The position numbers were made by a program, and so were the translations under genes. DNA of 64,000 nt from JBDOQU01 sp039839375. GTDB taxonomy: Bacteria > Pseudomonadota > Alphaproteobacteria > DSM-16000 > Inquilinaceae. The DNA is taken from NCBI RefSeq assembly GCF_039839375.1, contig NZ_JBDOQU010000003.1, forward strand, positions 124,001-188,000. The letters are read 5' to 3'. The notes below the pieces were generated by a model, which did no database searches, had not been told where the DNA came from, and was given only the letters and a program-made list of their open reading frames with translations. Of this stretch, positions 34,957 through 43,879 are shown piece after piece; position 1 is the stretch's first letter, and every line of letters starts with the position of its first letter.

Positions 34957-36713
34957 GGGCGCAGATTCCTGCGGTGGCGGTAGAGGATCGCCGGCACCGC
35001 CATCGCCAGCGCGAACATGATGAGCGGCAGGGCGGCCTGCGCGAAGGCATAGATTCCCGCGACCCTCCTGTCCCCGCCGACGCCCAGCCCCACGGCTTCC
35101 GTCGTCAGGGTCGGCAGCCGTCCGGCGCCGGCGAAAAGCGTCGGCAGATATTGCGCCACGCTGACCGCGAAGCCCACCGCCGCCGCGAACAGGACGGGCC
35201 GCAGCAGGACCGGCAGCTTGACGCGCCACAGGGTGCGCCGGGGCGCGTGGCCCAGCGCCGCCGCGCTGCGGGCCAGACGCGGGTCCAGCGCCCGCCAGGG
35301 CTCCGCCAGCGTCAGGTAGATATAGGGCAGCACGAAGAGGAGATGGGTCCAGACGAGGGCGGGGAAGGTCCCCTCCAGCCGGAGGGTCGCGAGGCTGACC
35401 TGGATACCGAATAGGAAGCCGAGCTGGGGAATCAGCAGCGGCGTGTAGATGAGCCAGAGCGCCCCCCGGCCGGGCCGGAAGCCGGACCTGTCCTCGAACT
35501 CAAGGCATCCGACGACCAGAGCCAGCCCAATGGCGGTGGCGGCCATGGCGACGGATGCTGTGATCGCGAACGACCGTCCCAGCGCGGGCAGCGTCGACAC
35601 CCAATTGTCGAGAGTCCAGCCGACGGGCCAGGCGTCGGGATAGCGCCAGCCTTCCGACAGGGACCAGAGCGCCAGCATCAGGAACGTGAGGAGGGAAACG
35701 GTTACGACGATGGCGACGCCCGTCCCGCCGGCGACGCGAAGGAACCGGCCACCGCGTCTTCCCCTGCGGCCGCTTGTCAGCCAGGGCCGCGCCGCCCCGG
35801 CGACCGCCATCTCCCCCAGCCGCCACAGGCCGGCGATCCCGATCATCAGGAGAAGCTGCAGGACCGCGCCCGCGGCGGCGACGAACCGGCGCTGAAGGTC
35901 GGAATCATGGAACCAGCCCAGCAGCAGCGGCCCCAGCGTCGGCGGCGCGGTCGGCCCCAGCAGCAGCGCCATGTCCACGGTCGACAGCCCATAGGCCAGC
36001 ACCGCGAACACGGGCAGCCGCATCTGGGGGTAGAGAAGGGGCAGGATCGTCTTCATCCAGGCCATGGCCGGCCGGTAGCCCAGCGACCGGGCAACGGCCA
36101 GCGTCTGCCGGGCGGGTATCTGGTTGAGCGCTGCGAGCCCCATCAGGATCAGGAACGGCGTCTCCTTGACCGCCAGCCCCAGCAGCAGCGCCATGCCGGC
36201 GGGGTCGTTCACCGTGGCGAGGTCGGGCGGCCGGTCCCAGCCGGTCAAGCCGGGAGAGACGAGGCGCGCCAGCCAGCCGCTGGGCGCCAGCAGGAAGGCG
36301 AGTCCGACCGCGAAGGCTGCGTGCGGGACCGCCAGCAGCGGCGCCAGCGCGCGCCGCGCGGCCCGCATCGTCCGCCCGTCCGACGCCAGCGCCAGGGCGA
36401 GGATCGCCAGCGCGAGGGCGAGCATCGTCGATCCGACGCCCGTCACCACCGACAGGCGGATGGCGGTCGCGAGGCCCGGCTCCGCGAAGAGGGCGGAGAA
36501 CGGCTCCAGCGACAGACTGTCGCCGCCCAGCGCAGGAAGGATGCCGACCGCCGGCAGCCAAGTTCCGGCAAGCCCGATCGCGACCGGCGTCAGGAACAGG
36601 ACGAGCGTCAGCACCGGCGCCAGGACAAGCGCCCCGCCCCGCCGCCCGTTTCCCGCCGTCGGGCGGGCGACCGGCGCGGCCGGCGCGTCTAGCGGGCGTA
36701 CCGGCGTCGCCAT
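34953..36713 (-). CDS. ynjC: ABC transporter permease, double-length (YnjC-type)
   Basis: The 586-aa membrane protein holds two fused permease units, each with about six helices. Conserved EAA-like loops lie near RSLGYRPAMAWMKTILPLLYPQM and RSAAALGHAPRRTLWRVKLPVL. Such doubled permeases occur in the thiamin/iron-type (ThiP/FbpB) and YnjC groups; the binding protein points to the YnjC group. Its start overlaps the end of the binding-protein gene by 25 bases. Confidence 0.9.
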   Translation of the reverse strand: MATPVRPLDAPAAPVARPTAGNGRRGGALVLAPVLTLVLFLTPVAIGLAGTWLPAVGILPALGGDSLSLEPFSALFAEPGLATAIRLSVVTGVGSTMLALALAILALALASDGRTMRAARRALAPLLAVPHAAFAVGLAFLLAPSGWLARLVSPGLTGWDRPPDLATVNDPAGMALLLGLAVKETPFLILMGLAALNQIPARQTLAVARSLGYRPAMAWMKTILPLLYPQMRLPVFAVLAYGLSTVDMALLLGPTAPPTLGPLLLGWFHDSDLQRRFVAAAGAVLQLLLMIGIAGLWRLGEMAVAGAARPWLTSGRRGRRGGRFLRVAGGTGVAIVVTVSLLTFLMLALWSLSEGWRYPDAWPVGWTLDNWVSTLPALGRSFAITASVAMAATAIGLALVVGCLEFEDRSGFRPGRGALWLIYTPLLIPQLGFLFGIQVSLATLRLEGTFPALVWTHLLFVLPYIYLTLAEPWRALDPRLARSAAALGHAPRRTLWRVKLPVLLRPVLFAAAVGFAVSVAQYLPTLFAGAGRLPTLTTEAVGLGVGGDRRVAGIYAFAQAALPLIMFALAMAVPAILYRHRRNLRP

Positions 36714-37885
36714 TCCCGCTCGATCGCTTCGGTCCAGGAGGGGTGCGGTTCGGGCAGCGTGCGGCCCAACTCGTCGGATGTCAGGGTGGCGACGCCGCGT
36801 GGCAGCGCCTCGAACGCGGCCGCGTCCTCAGGCGGCAGCAGCTCCATCGCGAGGACGGTCGGGTCACCCCAGATTGCGGGATCCTCCTTGCGGAGCTGCG
36901 CTTCGGGCGACAGCAGGAAGTTGGCGAACACCATGGCCCCGGCCCGGGCATTGGCGTTGAACGGGATGGCGACGAAATGGGTATTCCCGATCGTCCCTCC
37001 CTCCAGCACATAAGTGCGCACCGTCTCCGGCAGCAGCCCGTCGGCGATCGCGGCGCTGGCCTCGCCGGGATTGAAGGTGAAGGCGATGTCGATCTCCCCA
37101 TCGTTCAGAAGCTGGACCAGCCGGGGACCGTCGGCGGGGAAGGTCTCCCCGTCGCGCCAGAGATGGGGGTGGAGCGCGTCCAGAAATTCCCATAGCGGAG
37201 CGGTGACGGTTTCGAAATCCGCCTCCGACACCGGATGCTGAAGCACCGACGGGTCCGGCGTCAGGGAGATCAGCGCCTGCTTCAGGAAGGTCGTCCCATG
37301 GAAGGCCGGCGGGGCCGGATAGGTGAAGCGGCCGGGATGAGCCTCCGCCCAGTCCACGAACGTCCCGATCGTGCGCGGCGGCTCCGCCACATCGGCCGTG
37401 TCGTACATGAAGACGAGCTGCGCCATGCCCCAGGGCGCTTCCAGCCCTTCCGTCGGAACGGTGAAATCGATCAGCGTGGTCGGCTTCGCCTCGGTGTCCA
37501 CATAGGCGAAGTTGGGCAGCCTCGCCACGAACGGCGCGCCCAGCAGGCCGTTCTCCTTCATCGCGGCGAAATTCTCGCCATTGATCCAGATCAGGTCGAC
37601 CGTACCGCCGGAATCTCGGCCGGCCGTCTTCTCCGCCAGCACCCGGCTCACCGTCTCCGCCGCGTCGCCGATCTTCACGTGGCGGACATCGATTCCGAAC
37701 CGCTCCTCCGCCTCCCCGGCCGCCCAGGCGATATAGTCGTTGATCGCGGTCGACCCGCCCCAGGCGTTGAAATAGACGGTCTGGCCCTCGGCCTCGGCCA
37801 GCACATCCTCCCACTCCGCCGTCATAGCGGGGGCGGCGGGGAGCATCAGGGCAGCGGCGAAAAGCGCGGCGGCGGCTTTCTTCAT
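36689..37885 (-). CDS. ynjB: ABC transporter substrate-binding protein, YnjB-type
   Basis: The 398-aa protein starts with a signal peptide (MKKAAAALFAAALMLPAAPA-like, cleavage after AMTA). The motif TVYFNAWGGSTAINDYIAWAA, and IGNTHFVAIPFNANARAGAM later, match the YnjB group (COG4134) of uncharacterised solute-binding proteins. The ligand is not known. ATG 37885 gives a good signal peptide; a reading from 37939 adds 18 residues before it. The ynjBCD genes overlap and form one operon on the minus strand, divergent from the RNR operon. Confidence 0.9.
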   Translation of the reverse strand: MKKAAAALFAAALMLPAAPAMTAEWEDVLAEAEGQTVYFNAWGGSTAINDYIAWAAGEAEERFGIDVRHVKIGDAAETVSRVLAEKTAGRDSGGTVDLIWINGENFAAMKENGLLGAPFVARLPNFAYVDTEAKPTTLIDFTVPTEGLEAPWGMAQLVFMYDTADVAEPPRTIGTFVDWAEAHPGRFTYPAPPAFHGTTFLKQALISLTPDPSVLQHPVSEADFETVTAPLWEFLDALHPHLWRDGETFPADGPRLVQLLNDGEIDIAFTFNPGEASAAIADGLLPETVRTYVLEGGTIGNTHFVAIPFNANARAGAMVFANFLLSPEAQLRKEDPAIWGDPTVLAMELLPPEDAAAFEALPRGVATLTSDELGRTLPEPHPSWTEAIEREWRRRYAR

Positions 37886-38005
37886 CGATCTCGCAATCAC
37901 GGGTGAAGGTCGCGACTGAAAGTAGAAGGCGAACGCCATTTATGTCAGCCCTGTCGCGCCACCCTCACGATGGATTGATGGCCGGTGCATTTACGAATCA
38001 ACATA

Positions 38006-38036
38006 TTGACAGCCAATCTGCTTTAGCCCCTATATG
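38006..38036 (+). promoter_or_regulatory. Promoter of the cobalamin-riboswitch/RNR transcript
   Basis: TTGACA (38006-38011) is followed at 18 bp by CTATAT (38030-38035), giving a sigma-70-like promoter just before the riboswitch aptamer. Nothing else in the divergent gap fits better. The segment is AT-richer than its surroundings. Confidence 0.6.
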
Positions 38037-38046
38037 TGCGCCGTGT

Positions 38047-38206
38047 GATGGTTCTTCCTTCGGGGAGATGAAAAGGGAACCCGGTGCGATACCGGGGCTG
38101 CCCCCGCAACTGTGAGCGGCGAGTCCGCGCCCATCCAAGGCCACTGGGAAACCGGGAAGGCCGGGCGCTGAACGGACGACGACCCGCGAGCCAGGAGACC
38201 TGCCGT
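38047..38206 (+). promoter_or_regulatory. Cobalamin (adenosylcobalamin) riboswitch
   Basis: The aptamer shows the order of conserved blocks of the B12 riboswitch: GGTTC, GAAAAGGGAAC followed by CCGGTG, the GGGGCTGCCCCCGCAACTG block (38096-38112 region), GCCACTGGGAA (the B12 box side), GGGAAGG, and the closing CGCGAGCCAGGAGACCTGCC. It lies upstream of nrdA in the same orientation. Binding of adenosylcobalamin normally turns the downstream genes off. Confidence 0.95.
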
Positions 38207-38240
38207 CATGCGAACGCGAAGAGGCCGGGCGGGGTGCACC

Positions 38241-38264
38241 GGGCGGAGCGCAAGGCGTCCGCCC
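38241..38264 (+). terminator. Possible expression-platform terminator of the riboswitch
   Basis: GGGCGGA and TCCGCCC (38241-38247, 38258-38264) form a stem that encloses a short inner CGC/GCG pairing and is followed by TTCTGATT. It sits about 75 bases before the nrdA start. An RBS-sequestering mechanism is also possible. Confidence 0.45.
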
Positions 38265-38339
38265 TTCTGATTGCGGCCAGCCCTCGCTTTGCCCCTTTCC
38301 CCGACCGGACGGATCAACCACCGGTACGGGGGAAAGAAC

Positions 38340-40169
38340 ATGCCGGATACGCACCTTCCCAACAGCGCCCTGGCCGCCAGGCCATCCTTCCGGGTGACAA
38401 TCGACCATGGCCGCGACCATCTTCTGACCGATTTCGGCAAGGCGACGCTCAGCGACCGCTACCTGCTGCCGGGCGAAAGCTGTCAGGATCTGTTCGCCCG
38501 CGTCGCGACGGCCTACGCCGACAACCGGGACCACGCCCAGCGGCTCTACGACTACATGTCGCGCCTCTGGTTCATGCCGGCGACGCCGATCCTCAGCAAT
38601 GGGGGGACCGATCGCGGCCTGCCGATCTCCTGCTTCCTCAACGCCGTCGGCGATTCGCTGGACGGCATCGTCGGGACCTGGAACGAGAACGTCCAGCTCG
38701 CCTCCAACGGCGGCGGCATCGGCACCTGGTGGGGCGGCGTCCGCTCGATCGGGGAGGCGGTGAAGGGCTGCGGCCACACCTCGGGCATCATTCCCTTCAT
38801 CCGGGTGATGGATTCGCTCACGCTCGCGATCAGCCAGGGCAGCCTCCGGCGCGGTTCGGCGGCGGTCTATCTGGATGTTAGTCATCCGGAGATCGAGGAA
38901 TTCCTGGAGATCCGCAAGCCGTCGGGCGACTTCAACCGGAAGAGCCTGAACCTCCATCACGGGATAGCGATCAGCGACGAGTTCATGGAGGCGGTGCGCG
39001 AAGACGCCGATTTCCCGCTGAAGAGCCCGAAGACGGGGGAGGTGCTGCGCACCCTCAAGGCTCGGGAGCTGTGGCAGAAGATACTGGAGATCAGGCTCCA
39101 GACCGGGGAGCCCTACCTGCTGTTCGCCGACACCGCCAACCGGGCGCTGGCGGGCCACCAACAGGCGCTGGGGCTGAAGGTGACGACATCGAACCTGTGC
39201 AGCGAGATCCTGCTGCCGACCGGACGGGACCATCACGGCCGGGAGCGGACGGCGGTCTGCTGCCTCGCTTCCGTCAATGCGGAGCGCTATCCCGAATGGT
39301 CGGACGATCCCCGCTTCGTCGAGGATGTCATGCGGTTCCTGGACAATGTGCTCCAGGACTTCATCGATCGCGCGCCGGAGGGGATGGACCGCGCGACCTA
39401 TTCGGCCATGCGGGAACGGTCGGTCGGGCTGGGGCTGATGGGCTTCCATTCCTTCCTTCAGTCCCAGGGCGTGCCGTTCGAATCCGCCGTCGCCCGAAGC
39501 TGGAACCGCACCCTCTTCCGCCATCTGCGGGAAGGCGCGGACAAGGCGTCGCGCAAGCTGGCGGTGGAGCGCGGGCCCTGCCCGGACGCGCTGGACGCGG
39601 GCGTGATGGAACGGTTCAGCCATAAGCTGGCGGTCGCGCCCACGGCGTCGATCAGCATCATCTGCGGCGGCGTCAGCGCCTGCGTGGAGCCCATCCCGGC
39701 CAATGTCTACACCCACAAGACCCTGTCGGGATCGACCACCGTCCGCAATCCGCACCTGCGCGAGGCGCTCGTCCGGCGCGGGATGGACAGGCCGGAAATC
39801 TGGGCCTCGATCCTGGAGCATGACGGGTCGGTCCAGCATCTCGACGGGCTGTCGGTTGACGAGAAGGCGTGCTTCCGCACCGCGTTCGAGATCGACCAGC
39901 GCTGGGTGGTCGATCTGGCCGCTGATCGCGCGCCCTTCATCTGCCAGGGCCAGTCGATCAACCTCTATCTGCCGGCCGACATCGAGAAATGGGATTTGAT
40001 GATGCTGCATTGGCGGGCGTGGGAGGCCGGTGTGAAGAGCCTCTATTACTGCCGGTCGAAATCCGTCCAGCGGGCGTCCTTCGCCGGGGTGGAGGCCGAC
40101 AATACGCGGGCCTGGCCGGAACGGCAGCTTGCCCGCACCGACTATGACGAATGCCTGTCCTGCCAGTAA
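38340..40169 (+). CDS. nrdA: Class I ribonucleoside-diphosphate reductase, alpha subunit (no ATP cone)
   Basis: The 609-aa catalytic subunit reduces ribonucleotides to deoxyribonucleotides. Visible elements are the redox Cys98 in PISCFLN, the N-x-C-x-E catalytic triad at Asn285-Cys287-Glu289 (TTSNLCSEI), the paired cysteine block TAVCCLASVN at 307-308, the tyrosine pair of the radical path in SLYYCRSKSVQRASF, and the C-terminal thioredoxin-exchange pair ECLSC (605 and 608). The N-terminus is too short for the ATP-cone regulatory domain, so dATP inhibition is not expected through that module. RBS GGGGAAAG precedes ATG 38340. The upstream cobalamin riboswitch implies use when cobalamin is low. 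Confidence 0.95.
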   Translation: MPDTHLPNSALAARPSFRVTIDHGRDHLLTDFGKATLSDRYLLPGESCQDLFARVATAYADNRDHAQRLYDYMSRLWFMPATPILSNGGTDRGLPISCFLNAVGDSLDGIVGTWNENVQLASNGGGIGTWWGGVRSIGEAVKGCGHTSGIIPFIRVMDSLTLAISQGSLRRGSAAVYLDVSHPEIEEFLEIRKPSGDFNRKSLNLHHGIAISDEFMEAVREDADFPLKSPKTGEVLRTLKARELWQKILEIRLQTGEPYLLFADTANRALAGHQQALGLKVTTSNLCSEILLPTGRDHHGRERTAVCCLASVNAERYPEWSDDPRFVEDVMRFLDNVLQDFIDRAPEGMDRATYSAMRERSVGLGLMGFHSFLQSQGVPFESAVARSWNRTLFRHLREGADKASRKLAVERGPCPDALDAGVMERFSHKLAVAPTASISIICGGVSACVEPIPANVYTHKTLSGSTTVRNPHLREALVRRGMDRPEIWASILEHDGSVQHLDGLSVDEKACFRTAFEIDQRWVVDLAADRAPFICQGQSINLYLPADIEKWDLMMLHWRAWEAGVKSLYYCRSKSVQRASFAGVEADNTRAWPERQLARTDYDECLSCQ

Positions 40170-40186
40170 TCCGGGAGACTTTCAGA

Positions 40187-41221
40187 ATGACAACCGAACA
40201 AGCCGTCGCCGCGCCCGGCCTGCTGACTCCGTCGAAGGGCTACAAGCCGTTCCGCTACCCCTGGGCGTTCGATTTCTGGCAGCGCCAGCAGCAGGTCCAC
40301 TGGCTGCCGGAGGAGGTGCCGCTGGGGGAGGATTGCCGCGACTGGGCCGGCCGCCTGTCGGACGGGGAGCGGAACCTGCTGACCCAGATCTTCCGCTTCT
40401 TCACCCAGTCGGACGTGGAGGTGAACGACAACTACATGGACCGCTACGCCCGTGTCTTCAAACCGACCGAGGTGAAGATGATGCTGGCCGCCTTCTCCAA
40501 TATCGAGACGATCCACATCGCCGCCTACGCGCTGCTGCTGGAGACGATCGGCATGCCGGAGACGGAGTTCGCGGCCTTCCTCGACTATGAGGCGATGAAG
40601 GACAAGCACGACTACATGCAGGGCTTCGGGGTGGAGACGCCGGGCGACATCGCCCGGACGCTCGCCATGTTCGGCGCCTTCACCGAAGGGCTGCAGCTCT
40701 TCGCCAGCTTCGCCATGCTGCTGAACTTCCCCCGCCACGGGAAGATGAAGGGCATGGGGCAGATCGTCTCCTGGTCGGTTAGGGACGAATCGCTCCATTG
40801 CGAGGGCATGATCAAGCTCTACCACGCCTTCGCGAAGGAGACCGGCTGCCTGACGCAGGCCGTGAAGGACGACATCGTCGAGAACGCCCGGACGGTCGTG
40901 GGGCTGGAGGACCGCTTCATCGACCTGGCGTTCGAACTGGGACCGGTCGAGGGCATGGATGCCGACGACATCAAGCGCTACATCCGCTACATCGCCGACT
41001 GGCGGCTGGGGCAGTTGGAACTGCCGGCGCTCTATGGGGTGACGGAACATCCGCTGCCCTGGCTGACGGAGATCCTGAACGGGGTGGAGCACGCCAATTT
41101 CTTCGAGGCCCGCGCCACGGAATATTCCAAGGCGGCCACCAAGGGCTCCTGGCACGGCGCCGACGGCGCCTGGGCCGCCTTCGACGAACGGCAGAAGGCG
41201 CAGGCTCCCGGCCGCTCTTGA
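40187..41221 (+). CDS. nrdB: Class I ribonucleoside-diphosphate reductase, beta subunit
   Basis: The 344-aa protein carries the diiron/dimetal site: Glu107 and His110 in NIETIHIAAY, Glu167 in AFTEGLQ, and Glu201 and His204 in VRDESLHCEG, with the first acidic ligand in FTQSDVEV (76-78). The residue four after His110 is Tyr114, the position of the stable tyrosyl radical in class Ia enzymes, so the cofactor is probably a Tyr-radical site. RBS GGGAG is about 9 bases before ATG 40187, 17 bp after nrdA. It forms an operon with nrdA under the riboswitch. Confidence 0.95.
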   Translation: MTTEQAVAAPGLLTPSKGYKPFRYPWAFDFWQRQQQVHWLPEEVPLGEDCRDWAGRLSDGERNLLTQIFRFFTQSDVEVNDNYMDRYARVFKPTEVKMMLAAFSNIETIHIAAYALLLETIGMPETEFAAFLDYEAMKDKHDYMQGFGVETPGDIARTLAMFGAFTEGLQLFASFAMLLNFPRHGKMKGMGQIVSWSVRDESLHCEGMIKLYHAFAKETGCLTQAVKDDIVENARTVVGLEDRFIDLAFELGPVEGMDADDIKRYIRYIADWRLGQLELPALYGVTEHPLPWLTEILNGVEHANFFEARATEYSKAATKGSWHGADGAWAAFDERQKAQAPGRS

Positions 41222-41241
41222 AGCGGCTCTGATAATCTAGC

Positions 41242-41373
41242 TCATGCCAGCGTCAGAAGGGCAACTCCGGCGAGGATGACCATGACGGCAATCCGAATGG
41301 TCAGCGTCCGCAGCGTGATCTCAAGATCCCGCTTGGTCACAAACGTCGTTCGATCGTGATCAAGGTGAGCCAT
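41242..41373 (-). CDS. Small single-helix membrane protein (43 aa)
   Basis: The peptide MAHLDHDRTTFVTKRDLEIT, then LRTLTIRIAVMVILAGVALLTLA, has a coiled charged start and a single C-terminal transmembrane helix. GAAGG lies about 6 bases upstream of ATG 41373. Similar mini-proteins (FVTK-x-DLE... followed by a hydrophobic tail) are frequent in alphaproteobacterial and phage-like regions with unknown roles. It lies between nrdB and tRNA-Gly, facing nrdB. A longer in-frame reading from 41451 lacks support. Confidence 0.5.
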   Translation of the reverse strand: MAHLDHDRTTFVTKRDLEITLRTLTIRIAVMVILAGVALLTLA

Positions 41374-41518
41374 GCCAACACCTTCGCCGGTTGCTGCCGC
41401 AGCTTCTATTTGCAGCGATGTTCTTATGGTATCACTTCGCCGGGCGGCCATGAACCCGCGGATGGTCCGTCGGCCGCTCTTGAAGCGGCCACGGCGGTCA
41501 CCTATAAGGAGGCTCGGC

Positions 41519-41592
41519 GCGGGCGTAGCTCAATGGTAGAGCAGAAGCTTCCCAAGCTTACGACGAGGGTTCGATTCCCTTCGCCCGCTCCA
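41519..41592 (+). tRNA. tRNA-Gly (anticodon CCC), integration site of the island
   Basis: Acceptor arms GCGGGCG and CGCCCGC pair, followed by T and an encoded CCA. The D-arm is GCTCAATGGTAGAGC, the anticodon loop CTTCCCAAG (CCC) and the T-loop GGTTCGATTCC. The integrase gene starts 79 bp after its 3' end, which marks this tRNA end as the insertion site. Confidence 0.96.
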
Positions 41593-41670
41593 GGTTTTTT
41601 TGATTTTTTGGGACAATTTGGGACACTGGCCGCCAGTCGGCTCCAGCGAGCGTCCCCCAGCGAGTGTCCC

Positions 41671-43056
41671 ATGGCATCCATCATAAAACGCGGTCCCCAC
41701 CAGTTTCAGGCGAAGATCCGCCGAGGGGACTACAAGCGGTCGGAAACTTTCGAAACGCGCAAGGCGGCCCGGGACTGGGCTGCCAGGATCGAGGCCAAGC
41801 TCGACGGCAATGAGCACGTCGATCCGACCCGGGCGAAGTCCACCACACTCCGGGAAGCGCTCATCTGGTATCGCGATCACGGGATGGCGCACAACAAGCC
41901 TAACGCGAAGAATGAGCGATCTAAAATCAACTACTGGCTGCGAACAGAATTCGCGAGCTGGTCAATCGTATCTCTGAAAAGTTGGGATTTGATCGCTTGG
42001 CGCCGTCGCGTTCTGGATGAAGACGGCGCGGATGATGGAGAGTCCGTCGGCCCGGAAGCCGAGTGCTCCGCACAAACGGCAACTCATCGGCTGAACCTCC
42101 TCTCGCAGGTCTACCAGCGTTGGGGCCAGGCTCATGAGATATCGCTGGCGAACCCGGTCGGCAAAGGTGTTCGACCATCCGCGTCCGCGGGCAGAGATCG
42201 GCGGCTCGATCCCCACCAGGACACCAGCGGGGTCGATGAGGAAGAGCGAATGCTCGCCGCACTCCGATCCTCCTCGCGGAAATGGCTGGCAGACGCTGCG
42301 GTCATCGCGGTGGAAACCTGCCTGCGCCAGACTGAACTCGCCGAACTGACTTGGGACCGGGTGCGCCTGGACGGCAAGTACCCGTTCGCCCAGCCGGACA
42401 AGACCAAGAATAAGTGGAAGCGCAGAACGCCGTTGTCGGCACGCGCCGTCTCGGCGTTCCGGGAGCTGGTCGATGGCGGTGAGAAGCCGCGAGCGGGGAA
42501 GGTGCTGCCGATCGAGTCCGGCAACGCGATCGGCCAAGCCTTCCGCTCGGTGATCACGGATGAAGCCTTTCCTGACCTTCGCTGGCATGACCTCCGCCAC
42601 GAGGCGATTTCCCGCCTTTTTGAGACCACCGATCTGCGCGACACCGAGATCATGGCCATCTCGGGCCATCTCACGCCATCAATGCTGGCACGGTACACCC
42701 ACCTCCGGGGCAACAGATTGGCGCCACGGCTCAACGGATCCACGTCTCCAGTTCCCCGACTCGCAGTCGAATGGAACGAGAGCGGTGATGCGATCACCGT
42801 CGTGGAGTTTCGGGGCGATAGGGGCGGTCGGATCGTGGAGCTCAGATCCCAGGGCCTGCAGGAAGACGATATCCGCGTGCTCGAGGACGCAGCCGCTGCG
42901 TTCGTGGCGGTCGTGACCAGAGTCGCGGCGGGGCTCCCGACAGAATCCCGGATTCTGGAGGACGCCGAGGCTGTGGTCCGCAAGCCGTCAAGGCGGCAGA
43001 AGCTGGCTAAAACGTCGCGGCGCAATGCCTCCGGATCTGCGGTGGCTGCGGTGTAA
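41671..43056 (+). CDS. int: Phage-type tyrosine integrase
   Basis: The 461-aa recombinase opens with an arm-binding-like domain (KRGPHQFQAKIRRGDYKRSETF) and carries all catalytic residues: Arg in ETCLRQTELAEL, H-x-x-R in LRWHDLRHEA, His in ISGHLTPS and the nucleophile Tyr in ARYTHL. A C-terminal extension of about 110 residues follows the tyrosine, which is longer than usual. It lies directly after tRNA-Gly in the same direction, the common arrangement for integration into tRNA 3' ends. ATG 41671 was chosen; the longer upstream reading runs through the tRNA and is not coding. Confidence 0.93.
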   Translation: MASIIKRGPHQFQAKIRRGDYKRSETFETRKAARDWAARIEAKLDGNEHVDPTRAKSTTLREALIWYRDHGMAHNKPNAKNERSKINYWLRTEFASWSIVSLKSWDLIAWRRRVLDEDGADDGESVGPEAECSAQTATHRLNLLSQVYQRWGQAHEISLANPVGKGVRPSASAGRDRRLDPHQDTSGVDEEERMLAALRSSSRKWLADAAVIAVETCLRQTELAELTWDRVRLDGKYPFAQPDKTKNKWKRRTPLSARAVSAFRELVDGGEKPRAGKVLPIESGNAIGQAFRSVITDEAFPDLRWHDLRHEAISRLFETTDLRDTEIMAISGHLTPSMLARYTHLRGNRLAPRLNGSTSPVPRLAVEWNESGDAITVVEFRGDRGGRIVELRSQGLQEDDIRVLEDAAAAFVAVVTRVAAGLPTESRILEDAEAVVRKPSRRQKLAKTSRRNASGSAVAAV

Positions 43057-43389
43057 AGGCTGTCCGTTTCGGGCTTCGATGAATTTTTTGGAAAAACGCG
43101 GCAGCTCAATTTGCCCTACAGCCCTATGAACCCAAATGGGCTTTATCTGCCAGCCCATAGCGGTGCGCTTGAAAGAATAGCGCCTCGCAGTCGCTAGGGT
43201 GTAGTTCGTCTGGGAGAACTGGCCATCGGGGCCGTGCGAGTGCTGGAAAGCATCGCCCGGTACGGCCGGTAGGAAACCAACCTACCGGAGCAAGGGTTAC
43301 GCCTCGACCGGGAGGCGTGCGACAGTTCCAGGTGCCTACGGTAGTCGACGCGTGGCAGCGCGGCGATCGAGAAACCGTGGGTTCTATTC
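43057..43389. other. Non-coding leader with two tandem hairpins
   Basis: This 333-bp gap has no gene. Two clean stem-loops sit close together: CCGGTAGG and CCTACCGG (43266-43273 and 43281-43288), and ACGCCTC and GAGGCGT (43300-43306 and 43313-43319). A further block around 43116-43149 has the CCC...AAATGGG pattern also found near 50392-50421. The hairpins end about 70 bp before the AlpA-like gene and may be its RNA leader or a recombination region. Confidence 0.5.
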
Positions 43390-43689
43390 TTGTCATCTCA
43401 ACGTTACCTCACAACGCAAGGCGCTGCCAAATATCTCGGAATTTCCGTTTCATGGCTGGCACACAAACGCGGCTCAAGCGAAGGACCCCCAGCGATCGCG
43501 ATCCCGGGAACCCGGCTTGTGCGCTACGACATCGAAGACCTGGACGCCTATATGGTAGCGTTGAAGGGGATTTGTAACGGAAGCGGCGGATCCATTTCTC
43601 CGACGATGACCAAGCGCCGTCGAAGAGGGCGTCCGACGAAATCCGAGACTATCCTGCGCCGCCGCACTGGCGCGCGGCCTGACAACTGA
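43390..43689 (+). CDS. AlpA/excisionase-type helix-turn-helix protein
   Basis: The 99-aa protein has the MerR/AlpA-like motif YLTTQGAAKYLGISVSWLAHKR, a short wing with TRLVRYDIEDLDAYMVA (typical of the HTH_17 family), and a basic C-terminal tail KRRRRGRPTKSE, reminiscent of an AT-hook. Such proteins act as directionality factors or regulators for neighbouring integrases. The TTG start at 43390 fits the domain but is not strongly supported by a ribosome-binding site. Confidence 0.75.
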   Translation: MSSQRYLTTQGAAKYLGISVSWLAHKRGSSEGPPAIAIPGTRLVRYDIEDLDAYMVALKGICNGSGGSISPTMTKRRRRGRPTKSETILRRRTGARPDN

Positions 43690-43879
43690 TCGGTGCCTCA
43701 CCTGTGGGCAAGGGCGGGTCAGCTTTCTGGTCGCCACCGCGCAGAAGATGGTGCGCGCTATGTGAACCCATGGGTGCGGCCGCTGATCAAGCCAACCATG
43801 GATCTGAATTTGCGCACCGTTCAGCGTGGTGTCGAAGATCCTCGGGATGGCCGAATCCCGGTGCTCGGTCTGGGCTAAG

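Noticed and set aside
37940..38005. Extra residues before the YnjB signal peptide and other short frames in the divergent gap
   Set aside because: They have no ribosome-binding site, and the signal peptide is complete from 37885.
38025..38045. NrdR-box-like sequence near CTATATGTG before the riboswitch
   Set aside because: It departs from the expected 16-bp palindrome at several positions and no second box is spaced as required.
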